This document shows positions 24,020 to 32,774 of a stretch of DNA of 33,751 nucleotides, piece by piece. A program made the position numbers and the translations under genes. Every line of letters starts with the position of its first letter. Position 1 is the first letter of the stretch. The notes under the pieces are model-generated. The model worked only from the letters and a program-made list of their open reading frames with translations. It searched no databases and was not told where the DNA came from. Origin of the DNA: Mycobacterium scrofulaceum (GTDB lineage Bacteria; Actinomycetota; Actinomycetes; Mycobacteriales; Mycobacteriaceae); the NCBI RefSeq assembly GCF_002086735.1, contig NZ_MVIJ01000051.1, forward strand, positions 1 to 33,751, in the 5' to 3' direction.

Positions 24020-24166
24020 GTGGGCAGTGAAGGGATCGACGTGCCGCAGGCACCCGTGCAGGCCATGGGCTTGTCGGCGCGGCGGCCGTCGGAGGAGCCG
24101 CCCGATGCGGAGCTTTCCCCGGCCCGTCGGTCAGGGCCCCCGGCCGCCGGACGGCGTGACCGATGA
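24020..24166 (+). CDS. Possible small upstream ORF coupled to the CNNM gene
   Basis: A candidate 48-residue reading frame starts at a GTG near 24020 (VGSEGIDVPQAPVQ) and ends in a TGA that overlaps the ATG of the next gene (ATGA). Third codon positions are mostly G or C, as in true genes here. The product is Pro/Ser/Arg-rich and matches no family I know. GGAGG occurs about 20 nt upstream, not ideally placed. It may equally be non-coding leader. Confidence 0.2.
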   Translation: MGSEGIDVPQAPVQAMGLSARRPSEEPPDAELSPARRSGPPAAGRRDR

Positions 24167-25533
24167 ACGTCACCCTTACCGTGATCAGCGTCGTCGCCAT
24201 CGCGGTGCTCATCTTCGGCAACGCGATCTTCGTCGCGGCCGAGTTCTCGCTCACGACGCTGGATCGCAGCGCCGTGGAGGCGAACGCCCGGGGCGGCGGC
24301 CGACGTGACCGGGCCATCCGCCGCGCCCACCAGAAGCTGTCGTTTCAGCTGTCCGGCGCCCAATTGGGCATCTCGGCCACCACGCTGGCAGCCGGCTACC
24401 TGACCGACCCGATGCTGGCCAACCTGCCGCATCCCTGGTTCGATGCGATCGGGATATCCGACTCGGTGGCCGACGCGATCATGGCCTTCCTGGCGCTGGT
24501 CATCGTCACCTCGGTGTCGATGGTGTTCGGCGAGCTGGTCCCGAAATACCTGGCCGTCGCGCGGCCGCTGTCCACCGCGCGGGCCGTGGTGGGCCTTCAG
24601 CTGCTGTTCTCGCTGTTGTTCACGCCGGCCATCCGGCTCACCAACGGCGTGGCCAACTGGATCGTGCGCCAACTGGGCGTCGAACCGGCCGAGGAACTGC
24701 GATCGGCGCGGTCCCCGCAGGAGCTGCTGTCGCTGGTGCGGTCGTCGGCGCGCAGCGGCTCGCTTGACCCGGCCACCGCAGCGCTGGTGCGCCGCTCCCT
24801 GCAGTTCGGTGCCCTGACCGCCGAGGAACTGATGACGCCCCGGTCGAAGATCGTGGCGCTGCAGACCGACGACACCGTCGCCGACCTGGTCGCCGCGGCC
24901 GCCGAGTCCGGGTTCTCCCGGTTCCCGATCGTCGACGGCGACCTCGACGAGACGGTCGGCATCGCGCACGTCAAACAGGTGCTGGCGATTCCGGCGGCCG
25001 ACCGGGCGCGCACGCCGCTGACCACGGTGGCGCAACCCGTCCCGGCGGTGCCGTCGACCCTGGACGGCGACGCCGTGATGGCCCAGATCCGCGCCAACCC
25101 GCTGCAGACCGCGATGGTCGTCGACGAATACGGCGGCACCGCGGGCATGGTGACCGTCGAGGACCTGATCGAAGAGATCGTCGGCGACGTCCGCGACGAG
25201 CACGACGACGCCACCCCGGACGTGGTGCCGGCCGGGACCGGTTGGCGCGTCTCAGGCTTGCTGCGGATCGACGAGGTGGCCGCCGCCACCGGCTTCCGGG
25301 CGCCCGAGGGGCCGTACGAGACCATCGGCGGGCTGGCGCTGCGCGAGTTCGGCCACATCCCGGTGGCCGGCGAAACGGTGAAGTTGCCGGCCCTGGACGC
25401 CGACGGGCTGTTGGACACCTCGCTGCGCTGGCAGGCGACCGTGATCCGGATGGACGGCCGCCGGATCGACCTGCTCGAGCTGATCGAACTGCGCGGTGAC
25501 GACGACGGCCCCGCGGCAAGGGGACCCCGATGA
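24163..25533 (+). CDS. CNNM/CorC-type membrane protein with DUF21, CBS pair and CorC_HlyC domains (Rv1842c-like)
   Basis: This 456-aa protein begins with a DUF21/CNNM transmembrane domain (about 1-190; hydrophobic segments near 5-25, 100-122, 140-155). It contains the family AEFSL and GAQLGISATTLAAGY motifs and MVFGELVPKYLAVARP. A CBS pair follows (about 205-335; LMTPRSKIVAL, DEYGGTAGMVTVEDLIEEIVGD). Last comes a C-terminal CorC_HlyC domain (about 350-445). CNNM proteins are linked to Mg2+ homeostasis by efflux or transport; the ion here is inferred. The stop overlaps the next gene's ATG, so the two paralogues are coupled and may form a heterodimer. Confidence 0.9.
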   Translation: MNVTLTVISVVAIAVLIFGNAIFVAAEFSLTTLDRSAVEANARGGGRRDRAIRRAHQKLSFQLSGAQLGISATTLAAGYLTDPMLANLPHPWFDAIGISDSVADAIMAFLALVIVTSVSMVFGELVPKYLAVARPLSTARAVVGLQLLFSLLFTPAIRLTNGVANWIVRQLGVEPAEELRSARSPQELLSLVRSSARSGSLDPATAALVRRSLQFGALTAEELMTPRSKIVALQTDDTVADLVAAAAESGFSRFPIVDGDLDETVGIAHVKQVLAIPAADRARTPLTTVAQPVPAVPSTLDGDAVMAQIRANPLQTAMVVDEYGGTAGMVTVEDLIEEIVGDVRDEHDDATPDVVPAGTGWRVSGLLRIDEVAAATGFRAPEGPYETIGGLALREFGHIPVAGETVKLPALDADGLLDTSLRWQATVIRMDGRRIDLLELIELRGDDDGPAARGPR

Positions 25534-26570
25534 ACGACACCCTGGGCGTGGTGCTGGCCATCCTGCTGATCGGCGTGAACGCCTTCTTCGTCGGGGCGGA
25601 ATTCTCCTTGATCTCGGCCCGGCGCGACCGCCTCGAGGCGCTGGCCGAACAGGGCAAGGCCCGGGCCGTGACGGTGATGCGGGCCGGGGAGCAGCTCCCG
25701 GCGATGCTGGCCGGGGCCCAGCTCGGCATCACGGCGGCCTCCCTGCTGCTCGGGCGGATCGGCGAGTCCGCGGTTTCCAGCCTGTTGCGCACGGCGCTGG
25801 GCCTGACCGGCATTCACCCGACGCTGCTGCACACCTTGTCGTTCGCGATCGCGCTGGCGATCGTGGTGACGCTGCATGTGCTGCTGGGTGAGATGGTGCC
25901 CAAGAACGTCGCGCTGGCCGGTCCCGAGCGGACGGCCATGCTGCTGGTGCCGCCCTACCTGGCCTACGTGCGGGCCGCGCGGCCGTTCATCGTGTTCTAC
26001 AACAGGTGTGCCAGCGTGGTGGTCCGCGCCCTGGGCGTGGAACCCAAGGAAGAGCTCGAGATCACGGTCTCCCCCGTCGAGCTGAGCGAGATGATCGCCG
26101 AATCCGAATCCGAGGGACTGCTGGACCGCGAGGAGCACAGCCGGCTGACCCGGGCGCTGCAGATCGGCACCCGCGTGGTCGGCGACGTGGCGGTCCCGCT
26201 CGCCGACGTCCATGCCGTGCCGGTGGCCGCCGCGGGCACCGGCCCGACGATCGGCGCCGTCGAGCAAGCCCTGGCCCAGACCGGCTACTCGCGGTTTCCG
26301 GTCGCCAACGTCAATGGCGACTTCGTGGGGTACCTGCACATCAAGGACATGCTGACGCTTGGTGACGATCCGCGGACGGTGATCGACCTCGCGATGGTGC
26401 GCCCCCTGCCGCGCCTGCCCCGGTCGCTGCCGCTGGCCGATGCCCTTTCGCGGATGCGCCGCAGCAACAGCCACCTGGCTCTGGTGACCGGCGCCGGCGG
26501 GGTCGTGGTCGCGATGGTGGCGATGGAAGACCTGGTGGAAGACCTCGTCGGCACGATGCGTGACGTATAG
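25530..26570 (+). CDS. CNNM/DUF21-CBS membrane protein lacking CorC_HlyC domain (Rv1841c-like)
   Basis: This 346-aa paralogue of the preceding protein has a DUF21 domain (AEFSLISARRDRLEALAEQG, GAQLGITAASLLLGRIGE, VLLGEMVPKNVALAGPER). CBS repeats follow (GYSRFPVANVNGDFVGYLHIKDML, GVVVAMVAMEDLVEDLVG). It ends there, without the CorC_HlyC domain of its partner, the usual arrangement for the second gene of this mycobacterial pair. Coupled by the 4-nt ATGA overlap. Probable role in divalent-cation (Mg2+) homeostasis with its neighbour. Confidence 0.9.
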   Translation: MNDTLGVVLAILLIGVNAFFVGAEFSLISARRDRLEALAEQGKARAVTVMRAGEQLPAMLAGAQLGITAASLLLGRIGESAVSSLLRTALGLTGIHPTLLHTLSFAIALAIVVTLHVLLGEMVPKNVALAGPERTAMLLVPPYLAYVRAARPFIVFYNRCASVVVRALGVEPKEELEITVSPVELSEMIAESESEGLLDREEHSRLTRALQIGTRVVGDVAVPLADVHAVPVAAAGTGPTIGAVEQALAQTGYSRFPVANVNGDFVGYLHIKDMLTLGDDPRTVIDLAMVRPLPRLPRSLPLADALSRMRRSNSHLALVTGAGGVVVAMVAMEDLVEDLVGTMRDV

Positions 26571-26842
26571 GGGGCACCGGGCGGGATGTGCAGGGCCCGT
26601 ATGATTTTCAACGGCTACCAGTCAAGAAAGTGCTGGAGGGCGCAGGATCCCCGGCGCGCGAACGCGTTGCTGGAATTCGATTCCCGGGCTCGCCGCAGCG
26701 GCATGGTTGGAGCTGCCAGCGCGGCCTGACCTGGTGTGGCGAGTCGGGCGGATACGCCCAACGGGCTGCTGCTCGGTACGCTGAGGACATTGCCACTCCA
26801 AGCCAATGGCGGCTTGGTGAGGCTTCATTTTGGAGGAGAAAC
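26571..26842. promoter_or_regulatory. glcB upstream region with inverted repeat
   Basis: CCAAGCC (26798-26804) and GGCTTGG (26811-26817) form a 7-bp dyad with 6-nt spacer, 26-45 bp upstream of the glcB ATG. In M. tuberculosis this interval contains other genes, including a PE_PGRS gene; none is seen here. Confidence 0.35.
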
Positions 26843-29038
26843 ATGACTGATCGCGTGTCGGCGGGGAACCTGCGCGTCGCCCGAGTGCTCTACGACTTCG
26901 TGAACAACGAGGCCCTGCCCGGCACCGATATCGACCCGGACAGCTTCTGGGCGGGAGTCGACAAAGTCGTCACCGACCTCACCCCGAAGAACCAGGAGCT
27001 GCTCAACCGCCGCGACGAGCTGCAGGCCCAGATCGACAAGTGGCACCGGCAACGCGTGATCGAGCCGTTCGACGTCGACGCCTACCGCCAGTTCATCACC
27101 GACATCGGTTACCTGCTCCCCGAACCCGAGGACTTCACGATCACGACGTCGGGCGTCGACGACGAGATCACCACGACCGCGGGCCCCCAGCTGGTGGTGC
27201 CGGTGCTCAACGCCCGCTTCGCGCTGAACGCCGCGAACGCGCGCTGGGGGTCGCTGTACGACGCCCTCTACGGCACCGACGTCATCCCCGAGGATGACGG
27301 CGCCGAGAAGGGCACCAGCTACAACAAGGTCCGCGGCGACAAGGTCATCGCCTATGCCCGCAACTTCCTCGACCGGGCGGTGCCGCTGGAGTCCGGCTCC
27401 TGGGCCGACGCGACGGGCCTGTCCGTCGAAGACGGCCGGCTGAAGGTCGCGACCGCCGACGGGTCCGTCGGACTGGCCAGCCCGGAGAAGTTCGCCGGCT
27501 ACACCGGCGAACTCGGCTCCCCCGACTGGTCGGTGCTGTTGGTCAACCACGGCCTGCACATCGAGATCCTGATCGACCCCGAATCGCCGGTCGGCAAGAC
27601 CGACCGCGCCGGCATCAAGGACGTGGTGCTGGAGTCGGCCGTGACCACGATCATGGACTTCGAGGACTCGGTGGCCGCCGTCGACGCCGACGACAAAGTG
27701 CTCGGCTACCGCAACTGGCTCGGGCTGAACAAGGGCGATTTGTCCGAGGAGGTCGCCAAGGACGGCAAGACCTTCACCCGGGTGCTGAACTCCGACCGCA
27801 CCTACACGACCCCAGACGGCGCGGGGCAGCTGACCCTGCCGGGCCGCAGCCTGCTGTTCGTCCGCAACGTCGGGCACCTGATGACGAACGACGCCATTGT
27901 GGACGCCGAGGGCAATGAAGTGTTCGAGGGCATCATGGATGCGCTGTTCACCGGCCTCACCGCGATCCACGGGCTCAAGACCGGCGACGCGAACGGCCCC
28001 CTGGCCAACAGCCGCACCGGGTCGATCTACATCGTGAAGCCGAAGATGCACGGGCCCGACGAGGTCGCCTTCACCTGCGAACTGTTCAGCCGCGTCGAAG
28101 ACGTCCTGGGCCTGCCGCAGGCCACCCTCAAGGTCGGCATCATGGACGAGGAGCGGCGCACCACCGTCAACCTCAAGGCGTGCATCAAGGCCGCGGCCGA
28201 CCGTGTCGTGTTCATCAACACCGGCTTCCTGGACCGCACCGGCGACGAGATCCACACGTCGATGGAGGCCGGTCCGATGATCCGCAAGGGCGCGATGAAG
28301 AACAGCACCTGGATCAAGGCCTACGAGGACGCCAACGTCGACATCGGCCTGGCCGCCGGGTTCAAGGGCAAGGCGCAGATCGGCAAGGGCATGTGGGCGA
28401 TGACCGAGCTGATGGCCGACATGGTGGAGCAGAAGATCGACCAGCCCAAGGCCGGCGCCACCACCGCCTGGGTGCCCTCGCCGACGGCGGCCACCCTGCA
28501 CGCGATGCACTACCACTACGTCGACGTGGGCGCCGTGCAGGAGGAGCTGGCCGGCCAGAAGCGCACCACCATCGACGAACTGCTGACCATCCCGCTGGCC
28601 AAGGAACTGGCCTGGGCACCCGAGGAGATCCGCGAGGAGCTCGACAACAACTGTCAGTCGATCCTCGGCTACGTGGTGCGCTGGGTCGCCCAGGGCGTCG
28701 GCTGCTCGAAGGTGCCCGACATCCACGACGTGGCCCTCATGGAAGACCGTGCCACGCTGCGGATCTCGAGCCAGCTGCTGGCCAACTGGCTGCGCCACGG
28801 CGTGATCACCGAAGAGGACGTGCGGGCCAGCCTGGAGCGGATGGCGCCGCTGGTCGACGAGCAGAACGCCAAGGACGCGGCGTACCTGCCGATGGCGCCC
28901 AACTTCGACGACAGCCTGGCCTTCCTGGCCGCGCAGGACCTGATCCTGACCGGGACGCAGCAGCCCAACGGCTACACCGAGCCGATCCTGCATCGCCGTC
29001 GGCGCGAGGTGAAGGCCCGCGCCGCGCAATCAAACTGA
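26843..29038 (+). CDS. glcB: Malate synthase G, GlcB
   Basis: This 731-aa monomeric enzyme condenses glyoxylate and acetyl-CoA to malate in the glyoxylate shunt. It is close to M. tuberculosis GlcB along its length: MTDRVSAGNLRVARVLYDFVNNEALPG at the start, GLHIEILIDPESPVG, TTIMDFEDSVAAVDA, FVRNVGHLMTNDAI with the active-site Arg at about 341, KPKMHGPDEVAFTCELF, MDEERRTTVNLKA and QSILGYVVRWVAQGVGCSKVPDIHDVALMEDRATLRISSQ with the late catalytic region. The last residues stop earlier than the M. tuberculosis C-terminal tail. The start is well supported by GGAGGAG 5-11 nt upstream. Confidence 0.97.
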   Translation: MTDRVSAGNLRVARVLYDFVNNEALPGTDIDPDSFWAGVDKVVTDLTPKNQELLNRRDELQAQIDKWHRQRVIEPFDVDAYRQFITDIGYLLPEPEDFTITTSGVDDEITTTAGPQLVVPVLNARFALNAANARWGSLYDALYGTDVIPEDDGAEKGTSYNKVRGDKVIAYARNFLDRAVPLESGSWADATGLSVEDGRLKVATADGSVGLASPEKFAGYTGELGSPDWSVLLVNHGLHIEILIDPESPVGKTDRAGIKDVVLESAVTTIMDFEDSVAAVDADDKVLGYRNWLGLNKGDLSEEVAKDGKTFTRVLNSDRTYTTPDGAGQLTLPGRSLLFVRNVGHLMTNDAIVDAEGNEVFEGIMDALFTGLTAIHGLKTGDANGPLANSRTGSIYIVKPKMHGPDEVAFTCELFSRVEDVLGLPQATLKVGIMDEERRTTVNLKACIKAAADRVVFINTGFLDRTGDEIHTSMEAGPMIRKGAMKNSTWIKAYEDANVDIGLAAGFKGKAQIGKGMWAMTELMADMVEQKIDQPKAGATTAWVPSPTAATLHAMHYHYVDVGAVQEELAGQKRTTIDELLTIPLAKELAWAPEEIREELDNNCQSILGYVVRWVAQGVGCSKVPDIHDVALMEDRATLRISSQLLANWLRHGVITEEDVRASLERMAPLVDEQNAKDAAYLPMAPNFDDSLAFLAAQDLILTGTQQPNGYTEPILHRRRREVKARAAQSN

Positions 29039-29061
29039 GCCCGTGCCTTAATCGGGCTCAG
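29035..29061 (+). terminator. Hairpin at the glcB stop codon
   Basis: CTGAGCCCG and CGGGCTCAG form a 9-bp stem with a 9-nt loop; the glcB TGA is in the left arm. A second hairpin, GCTGATC/GATCAGC (29076-29094), follows. Together they probably terminate glcB. Confidence 0.65.
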
Positions 29062-29146
29062 CAGGCATCGATGCGGCTGATCGCTAAGATCAGCGGCGGG
29101 TTGACAACAAGTCGGATGGATCGACGGAAAGGCGACGGGCACCGCT

Positions 29147-31234
29147 ATGGGTAGGCACAGTTTGCCCGACCCTGAGGACTCCGTCGGCGAGCCGCGCGAA
29201 AGCGGCGAGACGGATCACGATCGTCGGGACGCCGTCACCGAGGACTACGAGGACCACGCGGACGACGGCGGCTATCCGCGCGACGACCGCTACGCCGACG
29301 ACGACCTCTATGCCGACGACGATCGCTATGCGGACGACGATCGCTATGCGGACGACGAACCTGATGCGGACGAGGACGCGTTCGCCGACGGCACCGCTGA
29401 TGAGTACCCGGAGTTTCCGCCGCGCCGGCCGGGCCCGTCGAGCGCCGAGCCGCCGGCCTCGTCGCCGTCGCTGTTCGCCCGCGGCCACCGGGGCCTCGGC
29501 GAGTGGCGCGGCGGCCATCGCAGCGAGGGCGGGCGCCGGGGAGTCAGCGTCGGCGTGATCGTGGCGCTCGTCGCCGTGATCGTGGTGGTGGGCACCGTCA
29601 TCCTGTGGAGTTTCTTCGGTGACGCGCTGTCCGACCGCTCGCACCGGGCCGCCGGCCGTTGCGTGGGCGGCAAGGAGACCGTCGCCGTCATCGCCGACCC
29701 GTCGATCGCCGACTCCGTGCGGCAGTTCGCCGAGAGCTACAATTCCTCGGCCGGCCCGGTCGGTGACCACTGCATGGAGGTCAGCGTCAAGCCGGCCGGC
29801 TCCGACGCGGTGCTGAACGGCTTCATCGGCAAGTGGCCCGCCGAGCTGGGCGGGCAGCCCGCGTTGTGGATCCCGGGCAGCTCGGTCTCCGCGGCGCGGC
29901 TCGCCGGGGCGACGGCGCAGAAGACGATCACCGACAGCCGCTCGCTCGTGGCGTCGCCGGTGGTGCTGGCCGTCCGGCCCGAACTCGCGTCGGCCCTGGC
30001 CGGCCAGAACTGGGCGGCGCTGCCCGGGCTGCAGACCAACCCGAACGGCCTGGCCGCGGTGAACTTGCCGGGGTGGGGCCCGCTGCGGCTGGCTCTGCCG
30101 ATGAACGGCAACGGGGACGCGGCGTTCCTGGCCGGGGAGGCGGTCGCGGCGGCATCGGTGCCCGCCGGCGCACCGGCGACGCAGGGCACGGGTGCGGTGC
30201 GCGCCCTGCTGAGCGGGCAACCCAAACTGGCGGACAACTCGCTGACCGAGGCGATGAACGCCTTGCTGAAGCCCGGTGACGCCGCGACCGCCCCGGTGCA
30301 CGCGGTCGTCACCACCGAACAGCAGCTGTTCCAGCGGGGCCAATCCCTACCCGACGCCAAGAGCATGCTGGCCTCGTGGCTGCCGCCCGGGCCGGTCCCG
30401 GTCGCCGACTATCCCACGGTGCTGCTCAGCGGCTCGTGGCTGACCCAGGAGCAGACGTCGGCCGCCAGCGAGTTCGCCCGTTTCATGCACAAGCCGGACC
30501 AGCTCGACAAGCTGGCCAAGGCCGGCTTCCGGGTCAACGGCGTCACGCCGCCGAGCAGCCCGGTCACCACGTTCCCCGCGCTGCCCGCGACGCTGTCGGT
30601 GGGCGACGAGGCGATGCGCGCGACGCTGGCCGAGGCGATGGCCACCCCGTCGAGCGGGCTGGCCGCCACCATCATGCTCGACCAGTCCATGCCCGGCCAG
30701 GAGGGCGGAAAGACCCGGCTGGCGAACGTGATCGCGGCGCTGCAGGACAAGATCAAGGCGCTGCCGCCCACCTCGGTGGTCGGCCTGTGGACGTTCGACG
30801 GCCACGAGGGACGCTCCGAGGTGCCCGGCGGTCCGCTGAGCGACCCGGTCAACGGCCAGCCACGCTCGGCGGCGCTGACGGCCGCGTTGGACAAGCAGTA
30901 TTCGTCGCCGGGCGGTGCGGTGTCGTTCACCACGCTGCGCATGCTCTATCAGGATCTGCAGGCCAATTACCGCACGGGCCAGACCAACTCGATCCTGGTC
31001 ATCACCGCCGGCCCGCACACCGACCAGACCCTGGACGGCGCCGGGTTGCAGGATTTCATCCGCAAGAGCGCGGACCCGGCCAAACCCATCGCGGTGAACG
31101 TCATCGACTTCGGCGCCGACCCGGACCGCGCCACCTGGGAGGCCGTCGCCCAGCTCAGCGGCGGCGGCTACCAGAACCTGACCACCTCCGCGTCGCCCGA
31201 CCTGGCCGCGGCGCTCAACGCCTTCCTGAGCTGA
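29147..31234 (+). CDS. Membrane-anchored VWA-domain protein with acidic repeat N-terminus (Rv1836c-like)
   Basis: This 695-aa protein has a cytosolic, very acidic N-terminus (1-130) with five hexapeptide units of the form RYADDD (48-77). One transmembrane helix follows (about 134-157, VSVGVIVALVAVIVVVGTVILW). The external region has a solute-binding-like part (about 165-470) and a von Willebrand factor A domain (about 505-695). The VWA MIDAS is imperfect: LDQSMPG (Asp512) has DxS but lacks the second Ser of DxSxS. Function is unknown; VWA proteins usually mediate protein interaction. An M. tuberculosis protein of similar plan lies next to glcB. Confidence 0.85.
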   Translation: MGRHSLPDPEDSVGEPRESGETDHDRRDAVTEDYEDHADDGGYPRDDRYADDDLYADDDRYADDDRYADDEPDADEDAFADGTADEYPEFPPRRPGPSSAEPPASSPSLFARGHRGLGEWRGGHRSEGGRRGVSVGVIVALVAVIVVVGTVILWSFFGDALSDRSHRAAGRCVGGKETVAVIADPSIADSVRQFAESYNSSAGPVGDHCMEVSVKPAGSDAVLNGFIGKWPAELGGQPALWIPGSSVSAARLAGATAQKTITDSRSLVASPVVLAVRPELASALAGQNWAALPGLQTNPNGLAAVNLPGWGPLRLALPMNGNGDAAFLAGEAVAAASVPAGAPATQGTGAVRALLSGQPKLADNSLTEAMNALLKPGDAATAPVHAVVTTEQQLFQRGQSLPDAKSMLASWLPPGPVPVADYPTVLLSGSWLTQEQTSAASEFARFMHKPDQLDKLAKAGFRVNGVTPPSSPVTTFPALPATLSVGDEAMRATLAEAMATPSSGLAATIMLDQSMPGQEGGKTRLANVIAALQDKIKALPPTSVVGLWTFDGHEGRSEVPGGPLSDPVNGQPRSAALTAALDKQYSSPGGAVSFTTLRMLYQDLQANYRTGQTNSILVITAGPHTDQTLDGAGLQDFIRKSADPAKPIAVNVIDFGADPDRATWEAVAQLSGGGYQNLTTSASPDLAAALNAFLS
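29288..29377 (+). repeat. Five in-frame 18-bp tandem repeats
   Basis: Units at 29288, 29306, 29324, 29342 and 29360 encode RYADDD, LYADDD, RYADDD, RYADDE and PDADED. Units three and four differ by one base, which suggests recent slippage; the repeat number may vary between strains. Confidence 0.85.
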
Positions 31235-31454
31235 GGCGCGGCGACGGCGAGAGAACGTTTGGGCGGGGCTTCACGGTCGGGACGGCAACTTGCCGCTAGG
31301 CTCGATCGAGGTCGATTCCACGGCCGACGCTATGGGGAGCAGTGCGAAGGTTTCCGGGCGAGCGTCTTGCGCTCGATCCGGAGGGTGCCCCGATGACGCG
31401 CGGGTCGGTGCAGACGACCGGGGTGGCGCCGCGAAAGGATGATCCACAACAGCA

Positions 31455-32708
31455 ATGACGAAAATGATCACTGGACAAGCACTTCCGGACGTGGTCGTCA
31501 CCGGCATCGCCATGACCACCGCGTTGGCCACCGACGCGGAGACCACCTGGAAGTTGCTGCTCGACTGCCAAAGCGGAATCCGCACGCTCGACGACCCGTT
31601 CGTGGAGGAGTTCGACCTGCCGGTTCGCATCGGTGGGCACCTGCTGGAGGAATTCGACAGCGAGCTCAACCCCGCCGAGCTACGCAGGACCGGCTACCTG
31701 GCGCGGATGTCGGCCATCGTGAACCGGCGGGCCTGGGACCACGCCGGCTCCCCCGAGGTCGACCCCAACCGCCTGCTGGTGTCCATCGGCACCGGATTCG
31801 GTTCCGGCGAGGAGCTGGTGTTCACCCGTGACACGCTGCGCGCCCGCGGCGTCAAGGCGGTCTCACCGCTGGCCGTCAGCAAGTACATGCCCGACGCCGC
31901 AGCGCAGGCGGTGGGGCTGGAACGGCACGCCAGGGCCGGCGTGATGACGCCGGTGTCGGCGTGCGCGTCGGGTTCGGAGGCCATCGCCCGCGCCTGGCAG
32001 GCGATCGTCTTCGGCGAGGCCGACGTCGCCATCTGCGGCGGCGTCGAGACCAGGATCGAGGCCGTGCCGATCGCCGCCTTCGCGAACATGCGGATCGTGA
32101 TGTCGACCAACAACGAAAATCCCGCCGGTGCGTGCCGCCCGTTCGACAAGGACCGCGACGGTTTCGTGTTCGGCGAGGCCGGCGCGCTGATGGTGCTCGA
32201 AACCGAGGAGCACGCCAAGGCCCGCGGGGCGCGCATCCTGGCCCGGTTGATGGGGGCCGGCGTCACGTCCGACGGCTACCACATGGTTGCCCCGGATCCC
32301 GGCGGGAAACGCGCGGGCCACGCGATGACCCGCGCCATCCAGCTGGCCGGCCTCACGCCCGGCGACATCGACCACGTCAACGCCCACGCCACCGGAACAC
32401 AGATCGGCGATCTGGCCGAGGGCAAGGCCATCAACAACGCGCTGGGCGCCAACAAACCGGCGGTGTACGCGCCCAAATCCGCGCTGGGGCATTCGGTGGG
32501 CGCGGTCGGCGCGGTCGAGTCGATCCTGACCGTGCTGGCGCTGCGCGACCAGGTCGTTCCGCCGACGTTGAACCTGGAGAACCTCGACCCGGAAATCGAC
32601 TTGGATGTGGTGTCCGGCAATCCCCGGCGGGGCAACTACCGGTACGCCATCAACAACTCGTTCGGGTTCGGCGGGCACAACGTCGCCCTGGCCTTCGGCC
32701 GGTACTGA
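31455..32708 (+). CDS. Beta-ketoacyl-ACP synthase, KasB paralogue
   Basis: This 417-aa thiolase-fold condensing enzyme extends acyl-AcpM chains with malonyl-AcpM in FAS-II mycolic-acid synthesis. The catalytic triad is Cys170 (SACASGSE), His311 (NAHATGT) and His346 (KSALGHS), with Lys341. From recollection it is far closer to KasB (TGIAMTTALATDAETTWKLLLD; FVEEFDLPVRIGGHLLEEFD) than to KasA. It is not in a kasA-kasB-accD6 setting; neighbours are the VWA protein and dmbC, where M. tuberculosis has a peptidase gene and lipZ. A stop codon in frame at 31440-31442 fixes the ATG at 31455 as the earliest ATG start; the GAAAGGA is rather far (15 nt). Confidence 0.88.
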   Translation: MTKMITGQALPDVVVTGIAMTTALATDAETTWKLLLDCQSGIRTLDDPFVEEFDLPVRIGGHLLEEFDSELNPAELRRTGYLARMSAIVNRRAWDHAGSPEVDPNRLLVSIGTGFGSGEELVFTRDTLRARGVKAVSPLAVSKYMPDAAAQAVGLERHARAGVMTPVSACASGSEAIARAWQAIVFGEADVAICGGVETRIEAVPIAAFANMRIVMSTNNENPAGACRPFDKDRDGFVFGEAGALMVLETEEHAKARGARILARLMGAGVTSDGYHMVAPDPGGKRAGHAMTRAIQLAGLTPGDIDHVNAHATGTQIGDLAEGKAINNALGANKPAVYAPKSALGHSVGAVGAVESILTVLALRDQVVPPTLNLENLDPEIDLDVVSGNPRRGNYRYAINNSFGFGGHNVALAFGRY

Positions 32709-32774
32709 CGCGTCGCCGGCCCGCGGGATGTCACACCGCGGTTCTAGCATCGTGAGCGCTACCGAAGGAGCGCC

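Noticed and set aside
26680..26710. tRNA T-loop-like sequence (TTCGATT) before glcB
   Set aside because: The flanking bases do not form a 5-bp T-stem, and no acceptor or anticodon arms can be drawn around it.
31331..31441. Small ORF MGSSAKVSG... between the VWA and KasB-like genes
   Set aside because: 36 codons without family resemblance and no clear ribosome-binding site.
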